A stretch of 64,000 nucleotides of DNA, from assembly GCA_022605425.2 (NCBI GenBank), contig CM061253.1, positions 124,001 to 188,000 of the forward strand, given 5' to 3'. The notes beneath the pieces are model-generated. The model was not told where the DNA came from. It made no database searches and worked only from the letters and a program-made list of their open reading frames with translations. A program made the translations under genes and the position numbers. Of this stretch, positions 47,301 through 56,973 are shown piece by piece; position 1 is the stretch's first letter, and each line of letters begins with the position of its first letter. The stretch comes from Hamiltosporidium tvaerminnensis (Eukaryota > Microsporidia > Dubosqiidae).

Positions 47301-48171
47301 AGATATAGATACTAGTAATAACACCCCTTTGTTTAGTAACTCACCTGTAAATAACACCCCTATTACCACTAATACATCCTTACTAAATAACACCCCTATA
47401 ATTACTAATACATCTTTACTAAATAACACCCCTATAAGTACTAATACATCTTTACTAAATAACACCCCTCTATCTTATACTATACCCTTTACTGATAATA
47501 TGACTGTGACTGACTCTAACGTGTTATATTACAGCAATAATAATTTTAAGGTTATTGATATGAAATATAATAAAGAGGTGTTAAAGATAAGAACAAGTAG
47601 TACAATAACAAGTATGAAAACAAAGGGGTGTTATATAATAGGAGGTCATGAAAATGGTAATATTTCAATATTTGACAGTAGAATGTACAATAAACCGTTA
47701 TATTATAAAAATATACATAAAAGTACAATATTTAGTATAGATTTGTACAAAAGTAATATTTTTAGTGGATCTAGAGATCATACGATAGGTGTATTTGATT
47801 TTAATTTAAATAATACTTTATTACTTAATCCACCACACTATGATAGTGTGATGTGTGTGTTGGTATATAAAGATAGTTTAATAAGTGGTAGTAGAGACTG
47901 TTCTTTAAAGAGGTGGAGTATTGAAGATAAGAGTGTTGTTAAGACTTATCCTTATGCACATGAAAGTTGGGTTAAAAGTTTGTGTCTGAGTGATGGGTTT
48001 TTTGTTAGTGGAGGTAAAGACTGTAAAATAAAGGGGTGGGGTTTTAATGATAAGAGTTTGGTTAGTTTAGGGGAGTGTAGTGTTAAAGGGGGTGTTAATT
48101 GTATTGTAGAAGATGAAGGGGTGTTATTTGTAGGTAGTCAGGATAAGAGTGTATATGTTATAGGTGGTTAG
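44305..48171 (+). CDS. Kinesin with WD40 domain and motif-bearing inserts
   Basis: An intact 1288-codon ORF. Motor: residues 11-100 and 229-435, with P-loop GQTGSGKT (81-88), switch I NLNSSRSHAI (314-323), switch II DLAGSER (337-343) and HIPFRDSKLTRLLQ (380-393). Between them, in the position of loop L5, is an insert of twelve 10-residue units (111-230, type NNTPLSIxxx). After a short coiled coil (441-478) comes a stalk of G-V-N/S repeats of 12-13 residues (about 600-770), then TNTPLLHTN units (about 830-890). The C-terminal third (about 930-1288) is a WD40-like propeller (GSRDHTIGVFDF, SGSRDCSLKRW, SGGKDCKIKGW) with a further NNTP insert near 1010-1065. Motor-stalk-WD40 order is that of KIF21/kinesin-4-type motors. 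The product should bind and step along or regulate microtubules by ATP hydrolysis. All catalytic motifs are intact; the inserts look added to loops. Confidence 0.9.
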   Translation: MPTLLNNCTAKKTISVKIRIKPSQSSSDVPYSSTQITVNNRTYNFQHIFPPTASQPQLFEHIVPLLDSFIAGFNTTVVVYGQTGSGKTYTMGTTPEQMVYNYEGDSYSGENNTPYVTKGEDNTPLSINIRNNTHYINNSENNTPCISTGNNNTPLSIGTQNNTFLNDNTVTNTPIITTTNTNTHIITTPNTNTSLSNTSNTNTPLSTTPYTNTPIITTPYNNTTLTNTLGILPRSVIYLFNNINVPIILSFIEIYNEEVYDLLSDNKVPLIIRENNGIPILTGVSKHTIYSTKCAFKKLNKGLLERKTKSTKMNLNSSRSHAIITLQVKDTLLTFVDLAGSERMERSGVKGEKVKECICINSGLLSLSNVINSMYKKNKHIPFRDSKLTRLLQPSFIGQCYTLVVGCISLEGVDMGEGVNTLVYCYRICCIEGYIVRRMGASLDYKEEVLKVRKENENLIGEIRKLEGVIDMLKRENEKLRRGVSDSKSRLEGDIGRDILKGVSNNKSRLEGVSSKNMLEAVNYSTNIQQGANYSTNEQQGVNISTNKQQGVSNSIYGYKGVENKDLLNNKVFTPSKIIKGLNIGNTTINNKKEYLHDRLGGVNRSVIGDSRLRGVNKSVVGSGLRGVNKSAVECGLRGVNRSVINDRLTGVNKSVINDKLTGVNRSVINDKLTGVNRSVINNKLTGVNKSVINDKLTGVNKSVVETRLTGVNKGTNISSRLTGVNRSVIDGIESKGVNNVTNMSSRLTGVSKESDKQENSSVNTPVVTRGIFNTSSNANYQRLLKDRLVNNKTPLSQDNKSNVVCTPLSQDNKNTVVNALLAQDNSTTVTNTPLLHTDNTNTNTPLLHTNKTNTNTPLLHTNNTNTSTPLLHTNNTNTNTPVTLKRKDSNQPDSKKIKDDKRRVTFKINTTLTPVKYKKKFKVINTLLYNKRPVTGISAYKGVIYTCSLNNTITAYSINKGGVISSYEDKEGLSNLSVINGCYLYNSSSSLNNTPLLQDIDTSNNTPLFSNSPVNNTPITTNTSLLNNTPIITNTSLLNNTPISTNTSLLNNTPLSYTIPFTDNMTVTDSNVLYYSNNNFKVIDMKYNKEVLKIRTSSTITSMKTKGCYIIGGHENGNISIFDSRMYNKPLYYKNIHKSTIFSIDLYKSNIFSGSRDHTIGVFDFNLNNTLLLNPPHYDSVMCVLVYKDSLISGSRDCSLKRWSIEDKSVVKTYPYAHESWVKSLCLSDGFFVSGGKDCKIKGWGFNDKSLVSLGECSVKGGVNCIVEDEGVLFVGSQDKSVYVIGG
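44635..44991 (+). repeat. 12 x 30-bp tandem repeat inside the kinesin motor
   Basis: Twelve in-frame units of exactly 30 bp, each with AATAACACCCCT or a variant, encode N/T-N-T-P decapeptides (residues 111-230). The block sits between the P-loop strand and the GILPRS helix, where kinesins have loop L5. Confidence 0.9.
46105..46595 (+). repeat. 13 x 36-39-bp GGGTGTTAAT repeat in the kinesin stalk
   Basis: About thirteen units start with GGTGTTAATAGGTCTGTA or relatives and encode GVNRSVINDKLT. The motif faces the opposite way from that in the motor insert. The middle units (46215-46435) are nearly identical to each other, suggesting recent duplication. Confidence 0.9.
46790..46955 (+). repeat. 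39-bp AACACCCCTTTATTACA repeat
   Basis: Five units encode NTPLLHTNNTNT-type peptides. The motif is back in TAACACCCC orientation. Confidence 0.85.
47278..47475 (+). repeat. 36-39-bp AATAACACCCCTA repeat within the WD40 part
   Basis: Six or so units (LNNTPIITNTSL type) sit between propeller strands. The outer propeller motifs resume afterwards, so this is an inserted loop. Confidence 0.85.
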
Positions 48172-48480
48172 TAAATAAAGGGGGTGTTATATCATAAGTA
48201 TGATACGCTATATGTATTAAAGGGGTGTTATATCATAAGTATGATTCGATGTATGATTAAAGGGGTGTTATATAATAAATATGATCAGATGCACGATTAA
48301 AGGGGTGTTATCTAATAGTAAATATTTCTGATCGGTGTTAGTATAAAGGGTAATAAGAGGGCGTTATTTATAGTAAATAAGTACATATAATAAGCGGACG
48401 TTAGTTATATTATATATGTACATCTAACAAGAGGGTGTTATTCATAGTACTAACCTACTCTTATATAACAAGGTGTTATT
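48172..48480 (+). repeat. Downstream GGGGTGTTA array (about 9 units)
   Basis: It starts a few bases after the kinesin stop codon. The first four units are AAAGGGGTGTTAT with spacers such as ATCATAAGTATGATNCG, about 40 bp apart. Later units decay (CGGTGTTA, GGGCGTTA, GGACGTTA, GGGTGTTA, AGGTGTTA). The array mirrors the upstream one in orientation and unit number. Confidence 0.8.
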
Positions 48481-48489
48481 TATAATATA

Positions 48490-48928
48490 CAAGCTTAGAT
48501 CTTTTAATTTTTAAAAATTAGTAAATAAAGGTAAATTTTATATAAAAGAGTTGATATTTCGTCTTTGATTTTTATATTTAAAAATAATCTTGTATTTACT
48601 GTGAATTATTATAAATCATTAATTTATATTTTATAAAAATGATAAGAATAAGACTCTTCTTATATTTAAAACAAAATTGTAAAAACCCTTAGATTTATCA
48701 AAACTTAGAAATAATTCAAACTAGCATTGATATTTAAATAGAAAGCTATAAAAAGAAAAATATATTGTAACTGGTATTTATTTCAGTTGTTTTGATTGTA
48801 GTAGAAGATTAATAACAATTATTATTGTTATTACTAAATATCATGAAGTTAAATAATTGTTTATCTATCTAATACCTTCATGTTATTGGTCTAACTTTAA
48901 TTATATTACACATATTGCTTATTATAAT
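48490..48928. other. Intergenic, nothing recognised
   Basis: AT-rich sequence with no GGGGTGTTA core and no ORF. Confidence 0.5.
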
Positions 48929-49650
48929 CTTTATTTAAAAGTATCACATCTTTTTAAAATAGTAGTAAGTGTTATATTTGTTTTCATGAAATTAACGCAG
49001 TTCTGGGTTTAACATAAATAACTCCAGCCCAAAAACTCCATCAGTACCCCTTGGGATACCTACATCCCAAAGCCTTTCATCTACCAGGTGTGTAGAACCT
49101 AATTCCTAGGCGAGGCAGTTGCCCGGAGTTCGTTAATGTCCGTTGCATGGAGTGTGATCGAAGGCCGAAGCCCCCTGTTCTCCAAAGACTTTGCAGCATT
49201 CACTTACTCTACACAGACTGAACCCAATAAACCTTTAACTAAGATATATTCCAGATACTTACATGGGATCCACTTAGACAGTGCAATGTCATACCAACAG
49301 GTATAACCTGCTACTTAGCTCTTCCGGCTTTTAATGGTTTTTTGTTTTATATCTCCCAAGCGCCAAGTCTTCTAACCCGAGTGAGCAGGCTAGGTTTTCC
49401 ATGCTTTTACATGGCAATTACCTACATGTTCAGCTGCGGTCTGCAATCTGGTTACATAAAAGACTATAAAATATATTTGTATAAAAAGCTTCCCATTTCT
49501 TAGACCTCTCCTCCTTATAACAACCCATGAACAATCGAAGATGTAATATGGTTTTTATTCTACCAAAAATTCAAACAAAGATCCTCACTCTGGTTTCACA
49601 CATTCTATGCCAATCAAGAGGTTTTTTATTTGGTTATCCTCCCTCCACAT
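48929..49650 (-). repeat. 0.7-kb interspersed repeat, copy 2
   Basis: Minus-strand copy of the family, closely related to 53471-54181. Read from 49650 it begins GTGGAGGGAGGATAACC, passes GTAACCAGATTGCAGACCGC and GGTATAACCTGC, and ends at 48929 with GATACTTTTAAATAAAG. No ORF is shared with the other copies, so a non-coding or non-autonomous element is likely. Confidence 0.8.
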
Positions 49651-52600
49651 TGTACTATCGAAATAATTATATATAATAAAAACAATTTTTGCTTTTTTTA
49701 AAATAGGACTAAGTTGAAACTTTATAGGCTTTATAAATGAATTGGTTTCAAGCAATATTTCTAAATATATTCTATATAAAGACTTTGTTAAATTACAAAC
49801 TATCAAATTGTAAAAGATTTTGAGAGTTTCTATAATAGTTAGAAATTTTTTCCATTTGAAATTAAGTAAAAATTCTAACCTTGATCTCATAAGATATAAA
49901 TAGGCTACATCGAACCAAAATTTAAAATTTTAGATTTTACTGGTATTTGTATTTTGGTCTGAATTACGCTTTCTTTCATATCTTCCTCCAGTAGCAATAT
50001 TTTAAACTATACACTGCAATTGGTTTTTTAAAAAACAAAGTTATAATATCATTAAAGTTTGCGATAACTGCTACTGTTTCTTGTAAACAACATTTCTAAT
50101 TAATATATTGGATGCTTGTATATCAATATCGATATATTTCATCTATGTCATTCCAAAGTCTGATTGAAACCTAAATGCAATATTCTTTATTCGATAAATT
50201 AAAGGTAATATTTAGTTTTAGTACTATTTTGTGTGTAATCTCGATTTATAAGTCGTAGTTATATGCTCGAAGGGGTGTTGTATTAGTTATAAATAGGCAT
50301 AAAATATCCCTTTAACTTGTAAGAAACTATACAGACACCTCTGCCGTTTAGGAAAATCATCTGATTTAATCTGCGGGGTTTTCTATTCAGTTTCTGAGTC
50401 ATTTTTTAATGAATAAAGAAAATAGCGGCCATTTTTAGATAGTATTATGATCCCAGGTTTCTGACCAAAAGAAAAATACACACATTATAGAATTTGATTT
50501 GTTATGCTGGTGAAAATTTGTTTATGGGCTCTAATTTTACACAAGTAGTTACAAATTTGACCAATTATTCGTTTTATTGCCCTATAGATATGTTTTTTTG
50601 ATGTGGTCTGAATAAAATTTTCATTTTTCTTAGATCTAATAATATTCAAACATACTTAAATCAAGTATCTAAAATATTATGATTTTTCAAAACTACGGTA
50701 GTAAAACCTAGTTTGCTTTCCTTAATTCATCATATTTTGAAGTATAGAAAAAAAGTATATCGCTTGACCTAGTTTTTGTTAGTTTACTATATTAAATAAT
50801 GATATAATCATAAATGCTCATATTTGTGGTATCATATGATAAATACTGCAAAATTTCTTTGTGCAACTCTCATCCAAGAATGTATTGATTTCTTATCTTT
50901 CCCACTTTAAAATTAGTATTTATATTATATTACGACAAAGTGGCTATGTTTGAAGTACGTCTTTAACAATGAATCGCTCTAATTCCCGGGATTTCTGTAA
51001 AAAAATAAACTTTCAAACAAATAGAAATCACAGTGTTGTATTTATGCCTTTTAAAGCGCTCGTTTTAGGTGAATCATTTATTTTGCTTTTTTTTCAAATC
51101 TATTTTGGTTGTCTTTTAAATACCGCAGTTTTACTTCTATAAATATTCCGTGTTTTAAAAATTCTTGAAAATGTATTTTCTCTCATATTTAGCAAATTTA
51201 AGACATAAAAAATTTGGATTTTTAGTATATTTTTTTACAGGTTCTTCATTTAAAATTCTTTTTATTCAAGAAAAAACAAAATTTTACAAACATATGTTTG
51301 CCAAATCTTCATTTTTCAACTCTTTTCTAGAGTATGATGAGTATAAAATTCAATTTTGCAGTCTTCTATATATTTTATTAGTTTCTTTAAAGTACTAAAT
51401 GAAATTTATTATGTGACATAGATAGGTCACTCGATAATTAATACAATCAGAAGTTCTTTTCAAGCAATGTTACGTTTTTATTTTTTTTGATTTTTAAAAT
51501 GAATTAATAATGTTTATTTATCATGATCCGTTCCAGAGACTTTGATTCATATTCCAATGATACTTATTACGATAATATATTTCGCGGCTTTCTTCTTAAA
51601 TTTCATATTTCGTAGTAATTAGGGATAAAAAGAAAGTCAAAACGCACTGTTGTTTATTCCAGAATCTCGTGCATTTATAGAAATGATTCCATCTCTTGTA
51701 TTTGAGACCAATTTATATTTATCAAATGTGATTTGCTTAATTCGAACAAAATAAGAATAATTTAGCAAGGATACCCGTTTCGGTATCTATTTAAAGTTTA
51801 TACGAATACATTTTTAAGCTGTTGAAAGAAGAAAATTGGACAGCAAGTTAAACTAAAAAACAAAATTTGCATTTTTTACGGTTCACACTTCTTTTTTTTG
51901 GTATTAAGAATATTTACGTTCCCATTTAAAAATATTTTGAATAGAAATTTTATAGAGCAATCGAAATAGATAGTTTTCACTTTGTCTTATCAGAGACGCA
52001 AGACGCAGTAGACCATATTTTGAGCGCGTTAATTCATGTTTACTGCAAGTTTTAAACATATTTATATTTCTGACTTGGCTTTGTTAGTCGGTACTATCTT
52101 TTTTACCTCTCTATAGCATCAATCTATGTTTTTCATCTGTTTGATTTCGTCTTTCCTGGGCTCATGTATGAATATTTATAGACACTTTGTCCACAATCTG
52201 AATAGGTTTGTAATCAGGTAACTTTTTTCTAGCGGAACCGTTGATTAATAATAATAATACAATGTTCGGGCTGATTATGTATTTATTATGTCTGTGGCGG
52301 ATTTTCCAAACCTTCATTTTCACGAAAGAAAAAAGAAATTAAAGTTTCAAGTAGATCGATAAGAAAGTTTTATATATTATAGATTTTAAGAGCTTGATTT
52401 TAAGATTTCAGCTGCATGTATTCTCATTCATCAAAAAAAAGCGAATGATTATTCCATTAAACCTTTATTTATGTGTTTTATAAATTAACTATCTTACTTT
52501 TGTTCCACATAGTAGATTAAAGGATCAATTTCTGTATGATAACTTAATTTTAAAATTTTCGCCGAATAAATTTCTTAAAACTCTTACTAAATATCTTTTT

Positions 52601-53470
52601 GGCAAAATATGGTTTTCTTTAACACTCAATACTTCAAATATAAAATATAAAACGCAATTGATCCGTATTTGAGCCTTAACTAAAAATTTAATTTCTTTGA
52701 TTATGTTAAGTTTTAACTCGTTTTATAAAACTTTTTGTATTTCAAAAAGCAAGCTCCTCATTTATCTTGCAATATGATTAATGAAATTCTTCAAGTTTTA
52801 ACAAATTTATATTTCTATTTTTTAGGTGCCTCAATATATCTTTAGATTATAAAACTAACTTATACATATTGAATTGTAATGATCTTTTAGGTTATAACAT
52901 TTTTTAAACCTTGTTTTATATATAACTCTAATTCGATTTTATACATTGCTATTTACTCAATTTTTTTGGCTTTTTAAAAATCTTTTATAAAACTTCGTTG
53001 AAAATATTTAAACTTAGCCACCAATTTATTTTTCTATCATATTTATAAAAGCCATAAACAAACAAAAGACATTGAATTATACAACAGTCAAGTTATATCT
53101 AGTTGTTGCTTTCTTCGAAATCAAATTTTCCTTTTATTACTGTCAAATCATTAGACACACTAAATTAAAACCAAAAAATACTTTCTATTCCATATTTATA
53201 CACTCATATTTCTTAAAAAATTTTTACAGTGATTTCTAATATTTTATAATTCGAAACTCAAATACCAAAATATTTCCCCTTACAAAGTATTTGACATATA
53301 GGAATCATTTATCTTTTTATAACCATAAAAAGGTTGTATTTTCGGTCCCTAACACTTTATTCTTTCATTAAATAGGAGAATCGAAAATAAGACACATTTA
53401 TTTGAAAAGTAGATATATTTAAATTTATACCTGATTCAAAAAAATAACATATCCTCTATAAACATAAAAA
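49651..53470. other. 3.8 kb segment between inverted repeat copies
   Basis: No gene is recognised between the two 0.7-kb repeat copies. A single GAAGGGGTGTTG resembling the kinesin-locus motif occurs at about 50269. Minus-strand sequence around 52080-52240 contains a YKPIQIVDKV-like stretch that could be a reverse transcriptase relic, but this is weak. Confidence 0.5.
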
Positions 53471-54181
53471 GTTGAGGGAGGATAACCAAATAAAAAACTT
53501 TTTGCTTGGTAATGAGTGTTTAAACTGGTGTGAGAATCATTGTTTGGTGGGAATAAAACTATACTACATCTTTGGTTGTTCCATGGGAGTTGTTATGAGG
53601 GGAAGAGGTCTAGGAAATAGTGAAACTTTTTCTACAGATTTATTTGTAATTTTTTATGTAACTAGATTGCAGACCGCAGCTGAACATGTAGGTAATTGCC
53701 ATGTAAAAGCATGGAACCCTAGCCTTGCTCACTCGGGTTAGAAGACTTAGCGCCTGGGAGATATAAAAATAAAACCCATTAAAAGCAGGGAGAGCTAAGT
53801 AGCAGGTTATACCTGTTGGTATGAAATTGCACTAACTAGCTGAACCTCATGTAAATCTCTGAAATATATCTTCAATAGTCTATTGGATTCATGAAGTGTA
53901 GAGTAAGTGTGAATGCTGCATAGTCTTGGGGAGCCCAGGGGGTTTCGGTTTTAGATCACACTATGCAACGAGCATTAACGAACTCCGGCTAATTGCCTTG
54001 TCTATTAATTAGGTTCTACACATCTGGTAGATGAAAGGCTTTGAGACGTAGATATTGCAGAGGGTACTGATGAAGTGTTGGGGTGCAGTTATTTATGTTA
54101 AACCCAGAACTGCGTTAATGTCATGAAAACAAATATAACACTTACTACTATTTTAAAAAGATGTGATACTTTTAAATAAAG
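53471..54181 (+). repeat. 0.7-kb interspersed repeat, copy 3
   Basis: Plus-strand copy, inverted relative to 48929-49650. It starts GTTGAGGGAGGATAACC and ends GATACTTTTAAATAAAG. A short frame inside (53472-53741) is not conserved in the other copies. The internal GC-rich blocks (GCAGACCGCAGCTGAACATG, GCGCCTGGGAG, GGTTATACCTG) are the best preserved part and could form RNA structure. Confidence 0.8.
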
Positions 54182-54510
54182 TCGATAGTACAAGTCGGAA
54201 ATCTAAACCGTCATAGACGAAACCATTACGATATTATGATTGAGTTATTTGATTTACGTATTAAAAAGCAGCCTTTTTTCTTTATAAATACATACAAAAA
54301 GACTTTAATATTACCAAAAAACAAAGTAAATAATAATTTATAATTAAATTTTATATGACCCAAGTTTATTGATTATATAAATTATAAATATTTGTATTAC
54401 TAAAAGAATTAACATATAAATGTAAAATAATAGTTAGTTTTTTAATTCTTCATTGTTTAATTAATATCGTGATCCAAAGTATTGTTTAAAACTATTAAGA
54501 TTTCAGATTC
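54182..54510. other. 3' flank of the LRR gene
   Basis: AT-rich sequence with no feature seen other than TCGATAGTACAA at 54183-54194, discussed under findings. Confidence 0.45.
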
Positions 54511-56973
54511 TCAAACTATATCTTCGAGGGGCAAAGGATTTATATTAATTTTCATTATCTGAGAATTTGAATTCACCTTGCATCCACGCAATTCGACATT
54601 CTTTAATATTGGCTGTGAAATAATAAAGTTTTCAATGTCAGAATCAACATTTGTATTAACCAGAACGAGTGTTTCTAGAACCAAACATTTTAAAATTCCG
54701 TATTCCTTCAAGAATTCAGAAAATACTTTATTGTCTAAAGTAATTACAAGGTATACCAGGTTTGTTATCGAAAATATTTGAGAAATATCTGATGAACAAA
54801 GCTTGTTTCCACATAAGTTGATTTCTCGAAGAGAAGAAATAAGCGCCTTACTTAAATGGCTCATAAATCCATATGAGAGGTCGCAATGACATAAATTGAG
54901 TCGAGATAGACAATCAAATTGGTAAATAAAAGAAAGATTTGTTAATTCTAACTTATTTCCCGACAGATCCAAATCTACCAACTTACTTGCAAATACATAT
55001 TCGGAATTTAAAAAATCCAATGAATTATCTGTCGAAAAAGATAAATTTATATGTTGAAGTACTTCAAACGCAGTTATGTGGGTCAATATATCTCTGGTTA
55101 TTAAATTTTTGGATAAACTTAATTTTTTTGTGGTGGTATGCAATGATTTTTGACTTAAAATCCTCTTTAAATATTTTATTTCATTTAACTGATCTAAATA
55201 CAAAATCTCTACTTGTATATTTGAAGAAAAATATTCGGAAAAAAATTGATTCAATTTTGAATAAGATAGATCTAAATATTGAAATTTATTTTGCCAGTTT
55301 TCGTGATCTTCAAAATATCTCAATCGCTCAAAATTAACTCCTCTCACACTTAGAAATTTTAAAACTTTGCACAACATAAATGATTGTAAAATCTTGTAAT
55401 TTAAACGAGAGTAATTTGCTCTGAGTTCTTTCAGCGTCTCGTTTCTCAGGGCGTTTAAATCTTTTGAACTTCCATTGTATATACAACACGAAAGATCTAA
55501 AAGTTCAATGTGTAGGGCATGCAAATGATTAAAAAATCCATTTAGCAATAAAAAACCTACTATATGCAGCTTTCTTAATTTTGGAAAATAGTATGACAAT
55601 TTACACAAAAGAAAATTTAAAGATGTATTACATTTGACTAAAATAAGTGAATCTAAATTTTTTAAAGTTTCCAAAAAGCAATAATCTGTACTTAACAATT
55701 CTAATCGTTCAAATTCGACATAAGTTATTTCATTATTTTTGATTGATTGTAATGAACTAAAAATTGAAATAAAACTTGTTCTCATTTCATAGTTCGTTGT
55801 ATGTTTTGTAATATTGTTACATGCAAAATCCAAATCCTTAAATTCAGTAAAATATATATCATCACTAGAAATCTTAATACCTTTTATTTTGAACGAATAA
55901 ACTATACAATTCAAAAATACAAATTTATCTTTGGAATTTTCTTGTGAGATTAATTCCAGAGCTATAGGTGTGATTCTAACCATGATTTCATCTATATTAT
56001 GTTTTTCAAATGAAAGTATATTTTTATTCTGTTTCTTCTCGACTAAAACCAATTCTTTACGATTAGAATTATAAGTTATATCGATAGTTTCATATAATAA
56101 ATATAAGAAAGGTAAAAAATATTTGTTATAATTGATAAAATCAGCGCCCGTTAGATTTGATACACCGACATTAGATCTATCTTGTAAATACAAAAATATA
56201 AATGGAAGTAAATTTTTATAGAATGTTAATAAGGCATCCGAGTCTGAATAACAGGTGAGATCGTACAAAAGCCAAATTAAACCTAAGAACTCTTCTTTTT
56301 TTAAACCTGCAAAATTCAGATTCCATCCATTTTTTAAAATGTTCATACATTCTTCAAAAATAACACAATCTATATTGCTCTTCGTGATATCTTTAATATT
56401 TAGTTTTATTTCGTTATTTCCAGATCTTTTTAATTCATCAAAATACTTAGATTTGATTATAAAATCATCTGAATAATCAAAACTAAACATATCTGTATCT
56501 TCGGACAGTAAAATTTCTGTATCACCCAGGTTTTCTATACAAAAATCCTTATTATTGAACACAGCAATTCCTTCAATATTGTGTTCTATAATATCGCTTT
56601 CTGACGGTAAAATATTTTTTGCATTTGGCACGTGGTATTCTATTTGATTGCTATAAACCTTGAAATGGCGCTGAGAAGCAAAAAAAGAAGGTTGAAATTG
56701 TCGCAAAGATCTTATTTCAGACCCATATTTTTTCTTTCTACTATAAGAATTTAAAAGAGAAAGAAGCAGAGGCTTCTCGGTAGCTGGATTTTCTAAAAAA
56801 CCGGCTCTTTCAAAATCTATAACAATTCTAATGCAATTATTGGGTCGCAGAAACCTACAAATCAAAATAATGAATGTATAGTTTCTAAAACTTATAGGTA
56901 ATTGTAATATTTTTTTGCATTTTTTCTTGTGAAAACTAGCATTGAGTAAAAATAATACGCAATCGAAATACAT
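54511..56973 (-). CDS. BTB-like/LRR family protein, 820 codons, intact
   Basis: The start is the ATG at 56973. A hydrophobic N-terminal stretch (residues 1-45) is interrupted by lysines, so a signal peptide is uncertain. Residues about 172-262 (IIKSKYFDELKRSGNNEIKL and on) match the corresponding part of the paralogue at 62151 in order: a KS..FDELK helix, a NIKDI strand, then L..EEF..LIWLLYDL helices. This pattern resembles a BTB/POZ or Skp1-like fold. Residues about 435-790 form leucine-rich repeats (LDLSYSKLNQF, LVDLDLSGNKLEL, LREINLCGNKL). No catalytic motif is present. In other eukaryotes BTB and LRR parts mediate protein binding, often in ubiquitin ligases; in microsporidia multicopy LRR proteins are candidate host-interaction factors. 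Function here is not known. Confidence 0.8.
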   Translation of the reverse strand: MYFDCVLFLLNASFHKKKCKKILQLPISFRNYTFIILICRFLRPNNCIRIVIDFERAGFLENPATEKPLLLSLLNSYSRKKKYGSEIRSLRQFQPSFFASQRHFKVYSNQIEYHVPNAKNILPSESDIIEHNIEGIAVFNNKDFCIENLGDTEILLSEDTDMFSFDYSDDFIIKSKYFDELKRSGNNEIKLNIKDITKSNIDCVIFEECMNILKNGWNLNFAGLKKEEFLGLIWLLYDLTCYSDSDALLTFYKNLLPFIFLYLQDRSNVGVSNLTGADFINYNKYFLPFLYLLYETIDITYNSNRKELVLVEKKQNKNILSFEKHNIDEIMVRITPIALELISQENSKDKFVFLNCIVYSFKIKGIKISSDDIYFTEFKDLDFACNNITKHTTNYEMRTSFISIFSSLQSIKNNEITYVEFERLELLSTDYCFLETLKNLDSLILVKCNTSLNFLLCKLSYYFPKLRKLHIVGFLLLNGFFNHLHALHIELLDLSCCIYNGSSKDLNALRNETLKELRANYSRLNYKILQSFMLCKVLKFLSVRGVNFERLRYFEDHENWQNKFQYLDLSYSKLNQFFSEYFSSNIQVEILYLDQLNEIKYLKRILSQKSLHTTTKKLSLSKNLITRDILTHITAFEVLQHINLSFSTDNSLDFLNSEYVFASKLVDLDLSGNKLELTNLSFIYQFDCLSRLNLCHCDLSYGFMSHLSKALISSLREINLCGNKLCSSDISQIFSITNLVYLVITLDNKVFSEFLKEYGILKCLVLETLVLVNTNVDSDIENFIISQPILKNVELRGCKVNSNSQIMKININPLPLEDIV

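Noticed and set aside
44706-47465. Long minus-strand frames opposite the kinesin (Leu/Val-rich repeats)
   Set aside because: They are the antisense reading of the repeat blocks (for example VLVLLVCNKG) and exist only because the repeat unit lacks stops on both strands.
44201-48480. Telomere-like repeats at the kinesin locus
   Set aside because: The core resembles a C-rich/G-rich telomeric strand, but units are interspersed with unique coding sequence, occur in both orientations, and lie internally; there is no pure tandem array.
49585-49890. 101-codon minus frame at 49585
   Set aside because: It straddles the boundary of the 0.7-kb repeat and flanking AT-rich DNA, so it is a chance join.
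53472-53741. 89-codon frame inside the 0.7-kb repeat as a protein gene
   Set aside because: The frame is not conserved in the copies at 22897-23612 or 48929-49650.
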